In this document: one piece after another, positions 1 through 7,438 of the stretch
How positions within the stretch are numbered: position 1 is the stretch's first letter
Layout of the letters: each line of letters opens with the position of its first letter
NCBI GenBank assembly: GCA_002424045.1
Contig: DIPH01000008.1
Span: 36,713-100,712, forward strand
Length of the DNA stretch: 64,000 bases
Source: Firmicutes bacterium UBA5493
Lineage (GTDB): Bacteria > Bacillota > Limnochordia > Darwinibacteriales > Darwinibacteriaceae
Direction of reading: 5' to 3'
The notes under the pieces: generated by a model
What the model was told of the DNA's origin: nothing
Seen by the model: only the letters and a program-made list of their open reading frames with translations
Database searches by the model: none
Program-made: the position numbers and the translations under genes

Positions 1-1
1 A

Positions 2-226
2 CACCTATTCCGCGAAGGAACCGATGAACCTGTCTGGACCGCATCTCTCGAGGACAATATCTTAATATTTGAGATCGAGAGCCTTCTGAAAGGCAGCTAC
101 CGCCTGGAAGCCACGGTTGAGGTCGTTGGCCTACCTGAAACCACTTTATGCGCCGGGCCATTTACTATTGAGGCAGGTATTGAAAAATCCATTACCCTTA
201 AACTAGAACCATTACCCTTAAACTAG
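2..226 (+). CDS. C-terminal end of an unidentified protein (truncated by window edge)
   Basis: An open frame enters from the left edge and ends at the TAG at 224-226, giving 74 visible residues. The text is beta-strand-like (alternating hydrophobic residues, GSYRLEATVEV, then AG...KSITLKLEP), as in the Ig-like or carboxypeptidase-regulatory tails of secreted proteins. The closing SITLKL resembles the SITVRL that ends the N-terminal module of the two lipoproteins at 55095-58255, so it may be a related surface protein. The family cannot be named from this much. A 20-bp tandem duplication sets the last residues and the stop. Confidence 0.6.
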   Translation, partial: HLFREGTDEPVWTASLEDNILIFEIESLLKGSYRLEATVEVVGLPETTLCAGPFTIEAGIEKSITLKLEPLPLN

Positions 227-230
227 AACG
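191..230 (+). repeat. 20-bp tandem duplication across a stop codon
   Basis: Two adjacent 20-bp copies (191-210 and 211-230) differ only at the last base. Because 20 is not a multiple of three, the second copy is read in another frame and supplies the TAG at 224-226. Without it the frame would end at a TGA a few codons after the first copy, so the duplication only alters the C-terminal tail. Confidence 0.85.
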
Positions 231-253
231 TTGACGCTCTCGTTACCTCCCGC

Positions 254-292
254 AAGCAAACCGCACCGAGATACCTTTGGTGCGGTTTGCTT
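254..292. terminator. Bidirectional hairpin terminator between convergent genes
   Basis: A perfect 14-bp inverted repeat (254-267 and 279-292, core GCAAACCGCACC) with an 11-nt loop sits between the partial plus-strand gene and the minus-strand ABC permease ending at 295. The T-rich tail is weak on both sides, so efficiency is uncertain. Confidence 0.75.
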
Positions 293-294
293 CG

Positions 295-1065
295 TTAAAG
301 CCTCTTCTTCCTAAACACGATCACGGCCAAGGCGATCAATCCAAGGGACGCAACCGCTGTGATTTCCACCGCGGTGTAAACAGACGATGGATCAATTTTA
401 CCTGCAGCCAATTCCATAGTCTTAGAAGCTACAGAGACAGGGTTATACTCCTTGATGCTCGGGATAATATTCAGCGCCATCAAAAGGACTACCATCAGAC
501 CGGTGAGGAGCAAACTCCCATAATTCCCCTGCACAAGGGTTGCCGAGCTCAAGAGTAAAGCGAGTAAGAATGCTCCAAAGAGCCACATACAGGAGATGGC
601 AAAGAGTAAGTACCCCACGCCAAGGTGGTCCTTGGGGAAGAGATACATCGTATAGACCCAGGTCAAGGCGGCGGAGAGGAGAATACTTAAGCTCCAAACG
701 AGTAGCATAGCGCTATACTTAGCTAAAATCACCGCCTGGCGAGATAATCCCTTGGTTAAGAGGTTAATTAGCGTTCCTCGAGATATTTCGGAGGATAAGA
801 CGCCACTAAAGACAAGGACTAGAACAATCATGCCCATTTGCTGGGTATTCTTGAAGAACTGTGCCCAAGAATCAAGGGCCGTGGGTTCAGGTATAGTCAT
901 GGACATACCCTCAGGCATGAAACTAGCAAGCAGTTCAGGAGTCAACTTTGCGATGAGAGGATTGGTAATGCCGAAAATCGTGAAAACGACCAGCATAATC
1001 AAGAGCTTGTATGTGCGCGCGTGTTCGACGAGTTCCTTTTTCAAGAAGACCAAGTAGTGATTCAT
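295..1065 (-). CDS. ABC-2 type transporter permease (YxlG-like)
   Basis: 256-residue integral membrane protein. It has a first membrane segment at about residues 18-40, a periplasmic loop to about 90, then five or so further segments (about 95-115, 128-150, 160-182, 187-208, 233-252), the usual six-helix ABC-2 permease plan. It should be the membrane half of an ABC exporter with the ATPase whose gene overlaps its start by an ATGA (1062-1065). With the PLDc_N protein it matches the yxlE-yxlF-yxlG set of Bacillus. The substrate is unknown; such transporters are often linked to envelope stress or peptide resistance. Confidence 0.85.
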   Translation of the reverse strand: MNHYLVFLKKELVEHARTYKLLIMLVVFTIFGITNPLIAKLTPELLASFMPEGMSMTIPEPTALDSWAQFFKNTQQMGMIVLVLVFSGVLSSEISRGTLINLLTKGLSRQAVILAKYSAMLLVWSLSILLSAALTWVYTMYLFPKDHLGVGYLLFAISCMWLFGAFLLALLLSSATLVQGNYGSLLLTGLMVVLLMALNIIPSIKEYNPVSVASKTMELAAGKIDPSSVYTAVEITAVASLGLIALAVIVFRKKRL

Positions 1066-1979
1066 CGTACCACCTCCGTAAAGAGGCTCTCTAGTGTTGG
1101 TTCCATGGCCTCAAATTTCTCTGGAACTATCTGCTTCTGGGATAACAGATCAATGAGCCCTTGACCACCGATGGAGTTGTCTTCAATCACAATAGTCAGT
1201 ATCCTCTCGTCGAGCTCAAGGTTGATGTTGAGCTCTTTAAGTTCTTCCGATTGTGAGAATTCCAGCGCGTCCTGATCCGTAGCAAAGCGAATGCTAAAAC
1301 TGTTGCGTCTGTGCTCTTTTTGAATTTCACCTAGAGTACCAGACAAGACCAGCTTACCCCGTTCTAGGACGGCGATATGGTCGCATATTCTCTCCACATC
1401 AGACAGAATGTGGGTGGAAAACACCACCGTTGTCTTTCCCCTGATGGCAGAGAGAATGTCTAATACTTGCTTGCGGCCTATTGGATCAAGGGCTGATGTG
1501 GGCTCATCACAGATCAAAAGTCGCGGTTCGTTTAGTAGGGCCTGGGCAATTCCGAGCCTCTGTTTCATACCCCGAGAGAACCCGCTGATTTTGCGATTTA
1601 CATCGCCGAGTCCCACGAGTTCAAGGAGCTCTTCGCTCTTGGCCCTAATCTGTCCAGAGGACAAACCGGTAATCTCCCCACACAGCCTCAAGTATTCCTT
1701 AGGCCGCATATAACCATAAAACTCAGGGACATCGGGTAGAAAACCAACATGGCGATTGGTCTTCGTGGCACCATAGATCACCTGTTCACCACATACTGTT
1801 ACAATACCGCTTCTTGGTCTCAAAAGGCCCAAGACAATTTTCATAGTGGTTGTCTTACCTGCACCATTGCGACCAACAAATCCGAAGACTGAGTGCTCCG
1901 GGACAGTCATGTTCAGCCCCTGAAGCACATGATTTCCTCCAAAACTCATCTGGAGATCCTTTATTTCTAAGATGCTCAT
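1062..1979 (-). CDS. ABC transporter ATP-binding protein (YxlF-like)
   Basis: 305-residue ABC ATPase. It has a Walker A motif GRNGAGKTT at about residues 36-44, a signature-like GFSRGMKQRL at about 133-142, Walker B LLICDEPTSALDP at about 153-165 and the H-loop STHIL about 30 residues later. The C-terminal 90 residues form the accessory domain common in ABC-2 exporters. The start codon overlaps the stop of the PLDc_N gene (ATGA, 1976-1979) and the stop overlaps the permease start, so the three are translationally coupled. It energises export by the 295-1065 permease. Confidence 0.92.
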   Translation of the reverse strand: MSILEIKDLQMSFGGNHVLQGLNMTVPEHSVFGFVGRNGAGKTTTMKIVLGLLRPRSGIVTVCGEQVIYGATKTNRHVGFLPDVPEFYGYMRPKEYLRLCGEITGLSSGQIRAKSEELLELVGLGDVNRKISGFSRGMKQRLGIAQALLNEPRLLICDEPTSALDPIGRKQVLDILSAIRGKTTVVFSTHILSDVERICDHIAVLERGKLVLSGTLGEIQKEHRRNSFSIRFATDQDALEFSQSEELKELNINLELDERILTIVIEDNSIGGQGLIDLLSQKQIVPEKFEAMEPTLESLFTEVVR

Positions 1980-2179
1980 GCGTCCTCACCCCTACCAAAG
2001 ATAAAATAAACGATGGGACCTATGATCTGAAGCAATACAACAATAGGGACCCACATAGCTCGCGTTCCAAAACGGTACGTAGGATGCCGAAGGATATGAA
2101 CCAAGGCCGTTACCATGAGGGCCAGTTCGGCCATGATCAAAGGAACCAGAAAGGGCCAATATTCTCTGAGTATCTCCAT
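1976..2179 (-). CDS. Small PLDc_N (YxlE-like) membrane protein
   Basis: 67 residues with two hydrophobic helices (about 8-28 and 42-60) and the tail YFIFGRGEDA, typical of the phospholipase-D-nuclease N-terminal (PLDc_N) family, which lacks any catalytic HKD motif. The ATG at 2179 is chosen because GAGGT lies seven bases upstream; a GTG at 2188 would overlap the regulator gene. In Bacillus the homologous YxlE sits beside YxlF/YxlG and takes part in negative regulation of sigma-Y. Here there is no sigma factor and the set follows an XRE regulator instead. Confidence 0.8.
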   Translation of the reverse strand: MEILREYWPFLVPLIMAELALMVTALVHILRHPTYRFGTRAMWVPIVVLLQIIGPIVYFIFGRGEDA

Positions 2180-2180
2180 A

Positions 2181-3299
2181 CTAATCACCTCGCGTTTTTA
2201 AACTTTCGAGTCTTTCTACCATTACTTTAAAACGGTCACTATCTGCCAGTAGCTGAAAGGCTGCGTTCTTGCTTAAGGCATCAGCCATGCCCGCCCTAAT
2301 GGACCCATCACTTCTTGGAGGCTTCACCCCGAGATCAAAACCTTCAAACCACCCATCCACTTTGTCGAAAAATTCATCGCCAGAGAACTTGATGGGATAA
2401 ATATCTGCCATGGCGAGGCTTGTATACTGTTCCAGAATGCCTAAGGCCTTTTCTTCATCCCCCAATACCAGGTAACCCTGGGCCCCGGTAAGGTACAGTC
2501 CAAATAAGATGGCCGGATGTAAGCTGCGCACATGAAAGAGCTCAATGAGGCCCAGTGTCCTGTTTACAATCGCTTCATATTTCACAGGATCATCCGTGTG
2601 GAACATGAGATAACTGGGCAGTATGCCGAAAATCGCCATAAGATGCTGGAAGATTCGCACCTGGGTTGTCTCGATCGCCTCGTACACATTTCCTAGTGCG
2701 TAATGGGCCGAAGCCAGAATTACTTCATCGCCAAGTAAGGGATCGTTCACTGGTTCCATGAGATCAATAACATCTTGGGCATTGCCCAAACTCAATTCGC
2801 AAATGGCCTCCAGAAAATTGGCCTGCTTCTCGAGGGCAAAATCGTCGCTCTCGCTTTTAATTCTAATGCAGAGATCTCGGATCTCCGTCATGATCTCCCT
2901 TTGCCTCTCTTCGGTCGCTGCCAAATTCACGTGATTGAGGAACAAAACCGCCATCTGTAGCAGCAGTGGATAGCAGGAATAATACTTTTTCATGGTCGCA
3001 CCACACGCCTCCATCACCGTTTCAAAGGGCAAGTTCGCAAACTCCCCCGACAATTGGTGGTAGAGGTCCCGGATTTCCTCCTTAGTCATCTGCGGTTCAT
3101 AGCCCATGAGATCATCAATACTAATATTGAAGTAGGTTGCTAGCTGGGGTAGAAACGTTATGTCGGGGTAGCTTTGGCCCGTTTCCCATTTGGAAACAGA
3201 CGCTTTCGAAACCCCCATGTAGCGAGCGAGTTCTTCTTGGGTAATATTCTTGCGTTTACGCCCTTCAAGGATAGCCCGGGCAATATTGATCTCCTTCAC
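2181..3299 (-). CDS. XRE-family transcriptional regulator with TPR-like C-terminal region
   Basis: The N-terminal helix-turn-helix (residues about 3-60: RKRKNITQEELARYMGVSKA, then SVSKWETGQSYPD) is a standard Cro/cI-XRE DNA-binding domain. The next 300 residues are all helical with TPR-like alanine and leucine spacing (for example ASAHYALGNVYEAIETT), the layout of peptide- or stress-sensing XRE-TPR regulators. Start taken as GTG 3299, six bases after GAGGTGG; the frame runs on upstream to 3344 without a good ribosome site. First gene of the regulator-PLDc_N-ABC operon, which it probably controls, perhaps through the dyad at 3351-3390. Paralogue of the regulator at 38298. Confidence 0.88.
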   Translation of the reverse strand: MKEINIARAILEGRKRKNITQEELARYMGVSKASVSKWETGQSYPDITFLPQLATYFNISIDDLMGYEPQMTKEEIRDLYHQLSGEFANLPFETVMEACGATMKKYYSCYPLLLQMAVLFLNHVNLAATEERQREIMTEIRDLCIRIKSESDDFALEKQANFLEAICELSLGNAQDVIDLMEPVNDPLLGDEVILASAHYALGNVYEAIETTQVRIFQHLMAIFGILPSYLMFHTDDPVKYEAIVNRTLGLIELFHVRSLHPAILFGLYLTGAQGYLVLGDEEKALGILEQYTSLAMADIYPIKFSGDEFFDKVDGWFEGFDLGVKPPRSDGSIRAGMADALSKNAAFQLLADSDRFKVMVERLESLKTRGD

Positions 3300-3350
3300 G
3301 AAAACCACCTCAATTCCATTATAAGGGTGGTCTTGCGATCCCACAATGGA

Positions 3351-3390
3351 TTCTTAGTTGACTTTGGTTGACAAAATCAACTTATAAGAA
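3351..3390. promoter_or_regulatory. Nested inverted repeat upstream of the XRE regulator (candidate operator)
   Basis: TTCTTA (3351-3356) pairs with TAAGAA (3385-3390), AGTTGA (3356-3361) with TCAACT (3377-3382), and GTTGA (3367-3371) also with TCAAC (3377-3381). The dyads lie 52-91 bp upstream of the regulator start, where an autoregulatory site would be expected. A perfect -10 box TATAAT is also present on the minus strand at about 3319-3324 with a poor -35. Binding is inferred only. Confidence 0.45.
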
Positions 3391-3418
3391 ACAAGGGTTT
3401 TGGCTGCATCCAAAACCC
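3386..3418 (-). terminator. Intrinsic terminator of the alpha/beta hydrolase gene
   Basis: On the minus strand GGGTTTTGG, a 6-nt loop and CCAAAACCC (3395-3418) are followed by TTGTTTCTT (3386-3394), just downstream of the hydrolase stop at 3431. This separates the hydrolase transcript from the XRE operon. Confidence 0.8.
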
Positions 3419-3430
3419 CCCTTAAGACTC

Positions 3431-4378
3431 CTAATTGATGAAGCGCCCGACAAAGTCCCCTACTTTCTGAACATAAGCCGTTCGATCTGTACCGTAGGCG
3501 TGGCCATGGCCCGCACCTTGAACGATGTAGATTTCCTTTTCACTCTGACAAGCCTCATACAAGCGATACACCATTTCAGTAGGAACAAAGCGATCATCAT
3601 CGCCGTGAATAAAGAGCACGGGCAGATGAGTCTTTTCTACTTGCTTCAGGGCTGAGGCCTCGTAGAGACTATATCCGGCCCTCAACTTGGCCACAACGCT
3701 TGTGGCAGGAAGAATGGGAAAGGGAGGCAGCTTGTACATGCGTTTTAGCTGGTAAGCCAGCTCCTCGTAGGCCGAGGTATAACCACAATCCTCTACAATG
3801 ACTTTGACTTGGCTAGGAAGCTCTTCACCACTGACCATCATCACGGTAGCCCCACCCATGGAAATACCGTGAAGGGCAATTTGAACATCGTCTCCGAGCT
3901 TGTCAATGATCCTTTGGATCCACAGCACATAGTCTTTCCGCTCGTGCCACCCAAAACCAATGTAATCCCCTTGACTTTGACCATGCCCCCTAGCATCTGG
4001 CATGAGCACGTTGAAACCTAGGATATCTCGGTAAAACCACGCGAAACTCTCCATATCATGGCCCTGTGATGTATAACCATGGGCTAAAATTACAGTCTTC
4101 GAGGTGGGACTTCCGGCAGCTAGGTAATAACCCACCAGATTCAAGCCTTCTTCTGATGTGATCTGCCAAAGCTCCAACGTTTGACCAGCCAACCAATCCC
4201 AGCGTTCTCTCTGGGTTGCCTCCTGGTTGTTTTCGGGGTTCTTTAGGTCCTCATTGTCCACCAAAAAATCCTTCTTGCTACGCTTGATGGCCACATCATA
4301 AAAATAGAGACTGGCCACAACAAGAACGCCAGCCAAAAACAGTACAAGCAGGACAAGCGACATCAGAACCGTCTTCAT
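3431..4378 (-). CDS. Alpha/beta hydrolase, membrane-anchored or secreted (YqkD-like)
   Basis: 315 residues. An N-terminal hydrophobic helix (about 5-28) acts as anchor or signal; then an alpha/beta-hydrolase fold. Seen motifs: the oxyanion-hole region LAHGYTSQG (about 98-106), nucleophile elbow GISMGG (Ser at about 171), acid Asp in HGDDDRF (about 258-264) and catalytic His in GAGHGHA (about 290-296). Family members are esterases or acylhydrolases of broad specificity; the closest architecture I know is Bacillus YqkD, of unknown substrate. A single-gene unit with ribosome site GAGGAGCG and its own terminator. Confidence 0.82.
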   Translation of the reverse strand: MKTVLMSLVLLVLFLAGVLVVASLYFYDVAIKRSKKDFLVDNEDLKNPENNQEATQRERWDWLAGQTLELWQITSEEGLNLVGYYLAAGSPTSKTVILAHGYTSQGHDMESFAWFYRDILGFNVLMPDARGHGQSQGDYIGFGWHERKDYVLWIQRIIDKLGDDVQIALHGISMGGATVMMVSGEELPSQVKVIVEDCGYTSAYEELAYQLKRMYKLPPFPILPATSVVAKLRAGYSLYEASALKQVEKTHLPVLFIHGDDDRFVPTEMVYRLYEACQSEKEIYIVQGAGHGHAYGTDRTAYVQKVGDFVGRFIN

Positions 4379-4561
4379 ATCAACGCTCCTCTTTTAGATA
4401 TAGGTATTTTTGCAACCTGCGTCAGAAATTCCTGCCCTCTTTCGACTGCTTTTCCAATTCTTTTACAAACTTTACTGTTTACAGGAGGAGTAAGGGGTTC
4501 TTCATAGAAAACGTACTTGATTCATATCTTTCCCGAATCTTTTTCAAGGGAGGCCCGCATA

Positions 4562-6550
4562 ATGCGCATCAACCTAAGTTGGAAGGTTAGCCTAGTCGTC
4601 TCTGCCATTATAATTCTAGCCATGGCTGTGGTGGGGTGGTCGGTCTATCAATCCACCGGAGATATTGTCCAGGACCAAATTAATGACCAGATCACTTTGA
4701 TGAGCAACTATCAATGGGAGAGCATTACAGATATCTTTGCCGCTGCAGAACGAGAATTACAGCGAATTGCACAAGATCAGAATATGCGCAGCCTAGCAGA
4801 TCTAGCCACGAGTGCCACGGACATCAATGAATTTTTGGGACGCAATGTCGTTCAGGCCACCGGTAGTCGTCTCGATCGTGAAGTTAGCGGTTGGGATCTT
4901 CTGCGCGGGCTGTCCATCGTCACCGGAGATGGTACTGTCATTGGCGATTCCCGCTATAAAGAGGCGAGCATCCTCGATATTATGGCAGGCAACACCGAGG
5001 TGCAAGGTTTCGACCATCTAGGAGTCAAGCTCAGTTCCAACGAGTATATAGGTATTCCACTTGGCGGTACTAAGGAGTATGATGGCGAGAACTTTGTGAT
5101 CCATAGTGTGCCAATTTACCGCCAAGGAAGCACCACCGATGCCATAGGTTACCTTGTGGGAGCACTGGATATCAGACTCTTGTTTGCTCCGCTCGCCACC
5201 GAACTTGGAGAATACGGAAGCACCGTACTCTTAAATCAAGGGGGAGTGATCCTCAATCACTCCGATCCAGATCAAATCGGTTTACAAACCGATGACCCTT
5301 GGTATTTGACGAGAATTGCCGCAGCAGAGGCCATGGTAGAAGAGATTGGTGATGAAAACTACCTCGCCCTCATGTCTTTGGCCGATGGAGACCTCTTCTT
5401 GGGTTCGAGTATCTCCGTTGAGCGCATGACAGAACCGGTCAGAAATCTTGCCCAGAGCCTAGTTACCATGTTTGTCATCGCTCTGGTGGCCATTTTCTTA
5501 GCCGTGGCGACTTTCGTAAGCTGGCAGTTGAGGCCTTTACGTGTCTTTGTCAATGCCTTTGAGCACATGGAATCAGGTGATCTTAACAGCCGCAGGTTAT
5601 TTAACAAAAGAATGGAACGGCGCAGAGATGAAATCGGCTCCCTAGTTAAGGCCTTCATCTCCATGGAAGGCAATCTGCGCTCTCTTGTGGAGACACTCAC
5701 CCGTTCTACGCACGAAACAGCCGCTTCAACGGAGCAACTATCCGCTTCGTCACAGGAGACATCAGCTTCCATTGAAGAAGTCGCAGCTAAGGCCAGCAAC
5801 CTCTCCCGCTCTGCCTCCATCATCGACTCCGCCATGGCACAGTTTTCTGGTGTGGTAGGACATCTTGATGACGCCTCACAGGTGATGAACAGAGCATCAA
5901 CGCAAGTGAACACCCTAGCGCAGGATGGCCTAAGGCTCATGGAAACCACAGAAAACAGCATGGCAGCCCTGTTGGATCCTTCTGAAGATGCCAAGGGCAG
6001 CGTCATTAACCTTAATAAGGCTGCACAAGAAATCGAGAGCATTGTGGCTGTGATTAGTGACATTGCCGAACAGACCAACCTCCTGTCCCTGAACGCCTCC
6101 ATTGAGGCAGCCCGGGCCGGAGAACATGGCCGCGGCTTTGCCGTTGTAGCCGACGAAGTTAGAAAGCTAGCAGATGGCACCCGGGATTCTACCGCTAATA
6201 TCGTGGGCATCATTCAACAACTTTTAGCCCAGACCAACGAAACAACGTCCCAGATCAATGTGGGAGCCAAGAATGTTCAGGATACCAAGGAGACCTTTAG
6301 CGAAATTGTGACCCTAATCTCCGATTTAGCCAAGGGTGTAGAAGAGGTAACGGTCTCCATTGCCGAACTCTCCTCGTCCACAGACAGTATTGTGACAGAG
6401 GCCAAACAGCAAGCCGTGGACGGTGAAGAGATTCTAGCTGCCACCGAAGAGCAAGCAGCGATGACAGCAGAGAACGCCAACATGATGGAAAAGCTGGCGT
6501 CCATGGCCAGCGATCTACAAGAACTTGTCCGTCAATTCAGGACCGAATGA
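4562..6550 (+). CDS. Methyl-accepting chemotaxis protein with Cache-type sensor
   Basis: 662 residues. First membrane helix about 9-28, extracellular dCache-like sensor about 30-295, second helix about 300-322, HAMP about 323-375, then the long methyl-accepting coiled coil. The CheA/CheW-contact tip IAEQTNLLSLNASIEAARAG and the following GFAVVADEVRKLA lie near residues 500-530. The ATG at 4562 is chosen for the GGGAGG eight bases before it; an ATG at 4517 has no ribosome site. A ligand cannot be deduced. The adjacent GH43 and sugar importers make a sugar or its binding protein plausible. Confidence 0.93.
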   Translation: MRINLSWKVSLVVSAIIILAMAVVGWSVYQSTGDIVQDQINDQITLMSNYQWESITDIFAAAERELQRIAQDQNMRSLADLATSATDINEFLGRNVVQATGSRLDREVSGWDLLRGLSIVTGDGTVIGDSRYKEASILDIMAGNTEVQGFDHLGVKLSSNEYIGIPLGGTKEYDGENFVIHSVPIYRQGSTTDAIGYLVGALDIRLLFAPLATELGEYGSTVLLNQGGVILNHSDPDQIGLQTDDPWYLTRIAAAEAMVEEIGDENYLALMSLADGDLFLGSSISVERMTEPVRNLAQSLVTMFVIALVAIFLAVATFVSWQLRPLRVFVNAFEHMESGDLNSRRLFNKRMERRRDEIGSLVKAFISMEGNLRSLVETLTRSTHETAASTEQLSASSQETSASIEEVAAKASNLSRSASIIDSAMAQFSGVVGHLDDASQVMNRASTQVNTLAQDGLRLMETTENSMAALLDPSEDAKGSVINLNKAAQEIESIVAVISDIAEQTNLLSLNASIEAARAGEHGRGFAVVADEVRKLADGTRDSTANIVGIIQQLLAQTNETTSQINVGAKNVQDTKETFSEIVTLISDLAKGVEEVTVSIAELSSSTDSIVTEAKQQAVDGEEILAATEEQAAMTAENANMMEKLASMASDLQELVRQFRTE

Positions 6551-6578
6551 CCATCTCAAGGCAAAGGGGAGTCTGGTA

Positions 6579-7424
6579 ATGAAAAGGCGAGTAGTCGCTG
6601 GTGAGTTTCGACAAATATATAACCCTTCGCTCCACGAAACCGAGGCGTGGTACATCAACGATCATTGTTTCATTCAAGACAAATGTGGTCTATGGCATAT
6701 GTTTGGTATTACACAAACCGAGCCGGCAAAACCGTTAGAAGAAAAGTCTTTTGCCCATGCCACATCCAGAACTCTCTGTAATCCACAATGGGAAAAACAG
6801 GAGCATGTTCTTCATACAGATCCCAGTTGGAAGGAAACCCATGTATGGGCTCCCCATATTGTTTTCCACGATGATACCTACTATATGTTCTATTGCGCCG
6901 GTGGAGAAAGCAATGACAAATATAGGATTCATCTAGCAGCATCACAGGACTTATGGAACTGGAAAAGGCATGAGGCCAATCCCATGGTAATCGATGGCTT
7001 TGATGCGAGAGACCCCATGGTCATTAACCATGAAGGTCTCTGGATCATGTACTACACAGCTACAAGCACTCCCGCTGGGGGTCATCATACCGTAGAGACA
7101 GTTACAAGCACCAACCTTGTGGAGTGGGGTAACAAGCAAAGGGTATTTACCCATCTGCAGACTGGGACCTTTGGAGGCCCAACGGAATCGCCCTTTGTTA
7201 TTCAAAGAAATGGCCATTTCTATCTCATGGTCTGCACTAACGATCCCTATAACACATCCGCCATCTATGAGAGCGATACTCCTTTTGGATGGAGCATCGA
7301 TAACGTCGTTGGAGAATTTCCTACCCATGCCTCGGAGATCATCCTCCACGAAGGCCAGTATTACATTAGCAGGGCAGGCTGGGGCGAAGGGGGATTATAC
7401 CTTGCCAAACTGGATTGGGTCTAG
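6579..7424 (+). CDS. GH43-like glycoside hydrolase (five-bladed beta-propeller)
   Basis: 281 residues, probably cytoplasmic since no signal peptide is seen. Repeated propeller strands such as THVWAPHIVFHDDTYYMFY. Candidate catalytic residues in the GH43/GH32 order: Asp28 (blade 1, NDH), Asp145 in the RDP motif (transition-state stabiliser) and Glu203 in TESPF (general acid). The family hydrolyses arabinofuranosides, xylosides, fructosides and similar. Start at ATG 6579 after AAGGGGAG, 28 bp after the chemoreceptor stop, so the two may be cotranscribed. Its stop overlaps that of the convergent DUF5107 gene. Substrate unassigned; GH32-type fructosidase is an alternative. Confidence 0.78.
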   Translation: MKRRVVAGEFRQIYNPSLHETEAWYINDHCFIQDKCGLWHMFGITQTEPAKPLEEKSFAHATSRTLCNPQWEKQEHVLHTDPSWKETHVWAPHIVFHDDTYYMFYCAGGESNDKYRIHLAASQDLWNWKRHEANPMVIDGFDARDPMVINHEGLWIMYYTATSTPAGGHHTVETVTSTNLVEWGNKQRVFTHLQTGTFGGPTESPFVIQRNGHFYLMVCTNDPYNTSAIYESDTPFGWSIDNVVGEFPTHASEIILHEGQYYISRAGWGEGGLYLAKLDWV

Positions 7425-7438
7425 CAAATCCCAATCCA
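7411..7438. terminator. Hairpin carrying both convergent stop codons in its loop
   Basis: TGGATTGGG (7411-7419) pairs with CCCAATCCA (7430-7438). The 10-nt loop contains CTAG (7421-7424), which is the stop codon of the GH43 gene on the plus strand and of the DUF5107 gene on the minus strand. No strong T-tract follows, so it may act as an RNA 3' end stabiliser as much as a terminator. Confidence 0.7.

Noticed and set aside
5359..6213. Long minus-strand open frame inside the chemoreceptor gene
   Set aside because: Ser/Arg/Ala-rich shadow of the MCP coiled coil; no ribosome site and no family resemblance.
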